From NCBI RefSeq assembly GCF_937934665.1, contig NZ_CALGYW010000055.1, positions 1 through 5,255 on the forward strand: a stretch of 5,255 nucleotides of DNA, given 5' to 3'. The notes under the pieces are model-generated. The model saw nothing but the letters and a program-made list of their open reading frames with translations, was not told the origin of the DNA and searched no databases. This DNA is from an uncultured Anaerococcus sp. Lineage in GTDB: Bacteria; Bacillota; Clostridia; Tissierellales; Peptoniphilaceae. Below, one piece after another: positions 3,867 through 5,255 of this stretch (the stretch's first letter is position 1; every line of letters begins with the position of its first letter). A program made the position numbers and the translations under genes.

Positions 3867-5192
3867 TTAGGCCTTACTTTCAAGATAAGTTTTATAAAAA
3901 CTTAGGTCTTGGACTGTCTCTAAGACTCCCTTATAAGCTCCATCCTTATCCCTTACTGCATAGTAGGTGATTGCATAGTCTTTGCCTTTGATATTTTTTA
4001 TAACTTGAAGCTTATCTCTAGTGCCTTTTTTAAATTCTTTGATTAGATTTCTAACTATAGGCTCTGCTTGGGGTGGGTGGCAGTAATAAACTTCCCTGCC
4101 TAGGGATGATTCTGGTCTTTTAAAGACTTTTGCGCCCTTATGGTCGTTGTAGTAAGAGGCTATATCATTTTCATCCACATAGGTTATTTCTATTTCTAGG
4201 GTATCTAGCATAGCCCTTAGCTGGTCGACTCTCATCTTTCCCTTGGATAAGTTTACGTAGCCTTTTTTAAGATTAGCTTCGGATAGGTTTTTATCTTCAT
4301 CTTTAGTTTCTAAGTCTGGGTCATAATCTCCGAGGTCCCTATAAAGCTTAGCTAGGTCTTCATCACTTATTGTTTCATCTACTAGGGGATAAAGGATATT
4401 ATCTTCCTTGTAGGTCATCTCCCTAGCTCTTTCTAAGCTTTCTAGGGCTAGATCCTTATCCTTAAGCTTGATGGCTTTCTTGAAGTTATTTGCTATATCT
4501 ATATCAACTGCCCACATCACATCTGATGGGCCTGGCTTGTTGTATTTTGCCTTAAGGATTGGATAGATGAGGTCTCCTTTTTTCTTATAATGGCCAAAGA
4601 CCTTGTAGATATTCTTGCTAAAATCTTCGCCGTTTTCTATGGATTTTTTAAGGCCATCTAGGATGATTTTAATCTCTTCATTTTCTTTTTTGAAATAAGC
4701 TACAAAGTCTGCTTGACTTGATTGGTCAAGATTTTTTTCACTTTCTGTCTCTCCATGAAAGAGGGCAGAATGGACATCGCAGAGTTTTCTCACTTCTTCC
4801 TTGGCCATGCCAGATGCCAAAAGTTCTTCTTCGGCATCCATGATCTCTGATGAAGAAACTCCCTCAAAATTATTCTTAAAATCAGCCCTAACTGATTTTA
4901 AATCTTCTCCACCTGAAAGCCTTGTAAGGTAGGATTTTATGAGTTTTTTCCTCTCGATGACTTCAGGATTTTCTGATGAATCTATGAGCTCATATCCCAT
5001 TGCCTTAAGTTTGAGATCATAGTCAGCAACTCCCATCATCTTGGCCCCACGTTTTATGGACATGGACTTGCCCAAACTTTTTACCATTAATGGATTTTTA
5101 AGTCCTGTAAAGCCCACACTTACAAGGTCGTCCTTTAATTTATCATTATCTTTTATCAGGTCGTAAACTGTTTTATTTATATCTATTTGCAT
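3867..5192 (-). CDS. DUF1858-DUF438-hemerythrin-like-PAS protein
   Basis: The start is ATG at 5192..5190 (441 aa), 8 nt after AAGGAG (5206..5201). The upstream in-frame GTG at 5201 overlaps that site and can be excluded. Domains in order: DUF1858 (about 1-70, 'DINKTVYDLIKDN...KAMGYEL'); DUF438 (about 75-148, ending 'LCDVHSALFHG'); a hemerythrin-like helical bundle (about 160-290, with 'GHYKKKGDLIYPIL' around H201, 'DVMWAVD' and 'MTYKEDNILYPL' around E263); and a PAS_10-type domain (about 322-437, 'AMLDTLEIEITYVDEND', 'YYCHPPQAEPIV', 'YAVRDKDG'). Relatives are thought to be cytoplasmic sensors in anaerobes, combining a di-iron-type bundle that may react with oxygen or NO with a PAS domain; the precise role is unknown. 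Two usual metal-ligand positions look lost (see findings). The promoter carries a Fur-box match, suggesting iron control. No terminator follows the stop. Confidence 0.92.
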   Translation of the reverse strand: MQIDINKTVYDLIKDNDKLKDDLVSVGFTGLKNPLMVKSLGKSMSIKRGAKMMGVADYDLKLKAMGYELIDSSENPEVIERKKLIKSYLTRLSGGEDLKSVRADFKNNFEGVSSSEIMDAEEELLASGMAKEEVRKLCDVHSALFHGETESEKNLDQSSQADFVAYFKKENEEIKIILDGLKKSIENGEDFSKNIYKVFGHYKKKGDLIYPILKAKYNKPGPSDVMWAVDIDIANNFKKAIKLKDKDLALESLERAREMTYKEDNILYPLVDETISDEDLAKLYRDLGDYDPDLETKDEDKNLSEANLKKGYVNLSKGKMRVDQLRAMLDTLEIEITYVDENDIASYYNDHKGAKVFKRPESSLGREVYYCHPPQAEPIVRNLIKEFKKGTRDKLQVIKNIKGKDYAITYYAVRDKDGAYKGVLETVQDLSFYKTYLESKA

Positions 5193-5212
5193 ATTTATCA
5201 CTCCTTATACCT

Positions 5213-5218
5213 ATTATA
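5213..5218 (-). promoter_or_regulatory. -10 box of the DUF438 gene promoter
   Basis: A perfect TATAAT (5218..5213) lies 20 nt before the ATG. The -35 region at 16-18 nt (within 5242..5235, for example CTGATT) is weak and lies inside the Fur-box match. The short 5' leader leaves room for little more than the ribosome-binding site. Confidence 0.6.
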
Positions 5219-5219
5219 C

Positions 5220-5252
5220 AACAAAAGATAATGATAATCAGTAACTTTTGTT
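5220..5252. repeat. Inverted repeat enclosing the Fur-box match
   Basis: AACAAAAG (5220-5227) is perfectly inverted as CTTTTGTT (5245-5252), with 17 bp between. A smaller palindrome, GTAAC-TTTT-GTTAC (5241-5254), overlaps the right arm. The symmetry around the -35 region suggests a dimeric regulator site, either part of the Fur operator or a second factor. It lies at the window edge, so more elements may follow. Confidence 0.45.
5226..5245 (+). promoter_or_regulatory. Fur-type operator upstream of the DUF438 gene
   Basis: Bases 5227-5245 (GATAATGATAATCAGTAAC) match the classical 19-bp Fur box GATAATGATAATCATTATC at 17 positions. Viewed as the Bacillus 7-1-7 form TGATAATNATTATCA, 5226-5240 matches 12 of 14 and the copy shifted by 6 bp (5232-5246) matches 11 of 14. 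Overlapping 7-1-7 sites offset by 6 bp are how Fur dimers bind. The site covers the -35 region, so iron-loaded Fur would repress the gene. Assignment to Fur and not to a relative such as PerR or Zur is inference. Confidence 0.7.
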
Positions 5253-5255
5253 ACA

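Noticed and set aside
5193..5201. GTG start of the DUF438 gene at 5201
   Set aside because: The G of this GTG is the last base of the AAGGAG that serves the ATG at 5192, so initiation at the GTG would have no ribosome-binding site of its own.

Overview
The window is AT-rich, Gram-positive-type chromosomal DNA. Most starts have strong AGGAGG or AAGGAG ribosome-binding sites close to the ATG, promoters match the sigma-A consensus, and terminators are simple hairpins with T-runs. The gene set (a DUF438/hemerythrin/PAS protein, a zinc-ribbon/SH3b membrane protein, a compact XRE regulator and an Abi_2 protein) fits a low-GC anaerobic member of the Bacillota. An Anaerococcus- or Peptoniphilus-like coccus is a guess; nothing in the sequence proves a genus.

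Left part (1-880, minus strand). The first 62 bases are the start of a gene that looks like an ATP-binding-cassette protein, possibly of the antibiotic-resistance ABC-F type. Its 5' leader is long. It holds a promoter, a Shine-Dalgarno site facing only a very short ORF, a 39-codon hydrophobic ORF that runs through an intrinsic terminator, and then the strong ribosome-binding site of the gene. This is the layout of a ribosome-mediated attenuator. Upstream lies a GNAT acetyltransferase gene interrupted by one in-frame TAA codon.

Middle (921-2736). A two-gene minus-strand operon encodes a 66-aa XRE regulator and a four-helix membrane protein, overlapping by ATGA. Its near-perfect promoter carries a 13-bp direct repeat that is probably the operator. 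Diverging from it on the plus strand is a promoter, a hairpin RNA of about 60 nt ending in a T-run, and the gene for a 293-aa Abi_2/AbiF-type HEPN protein. This AbiF plus upstream structured RNA unit is the most interesting part of the window. It is the arrangement of the reported AbiF RNA motif, and such HEPN protein/RNA pairs have been proposed as RNA toxin-antitoxin or anti-phage systems related to the ancestry of Cas13. A bidirectional terminator closes the region.

Right part (2735-5255, minus strand) looks like ordinary host chromosome and is less AT-rich by eye. A DUF1858-DUF438-hemerythrin-like-PAS protein is preceded by a close match to the Fur box, which suggests iron control. Downstream of it is a membrane protein with an N-terminal zinc ribbon, one transmembrane helix, a charged helical stalk and a C-terminal SH3b domain, with its own extended -10 promoter.

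The left and middle parts read as an accessory stretch of defence- or resistance-type cargo next to stable core genes.
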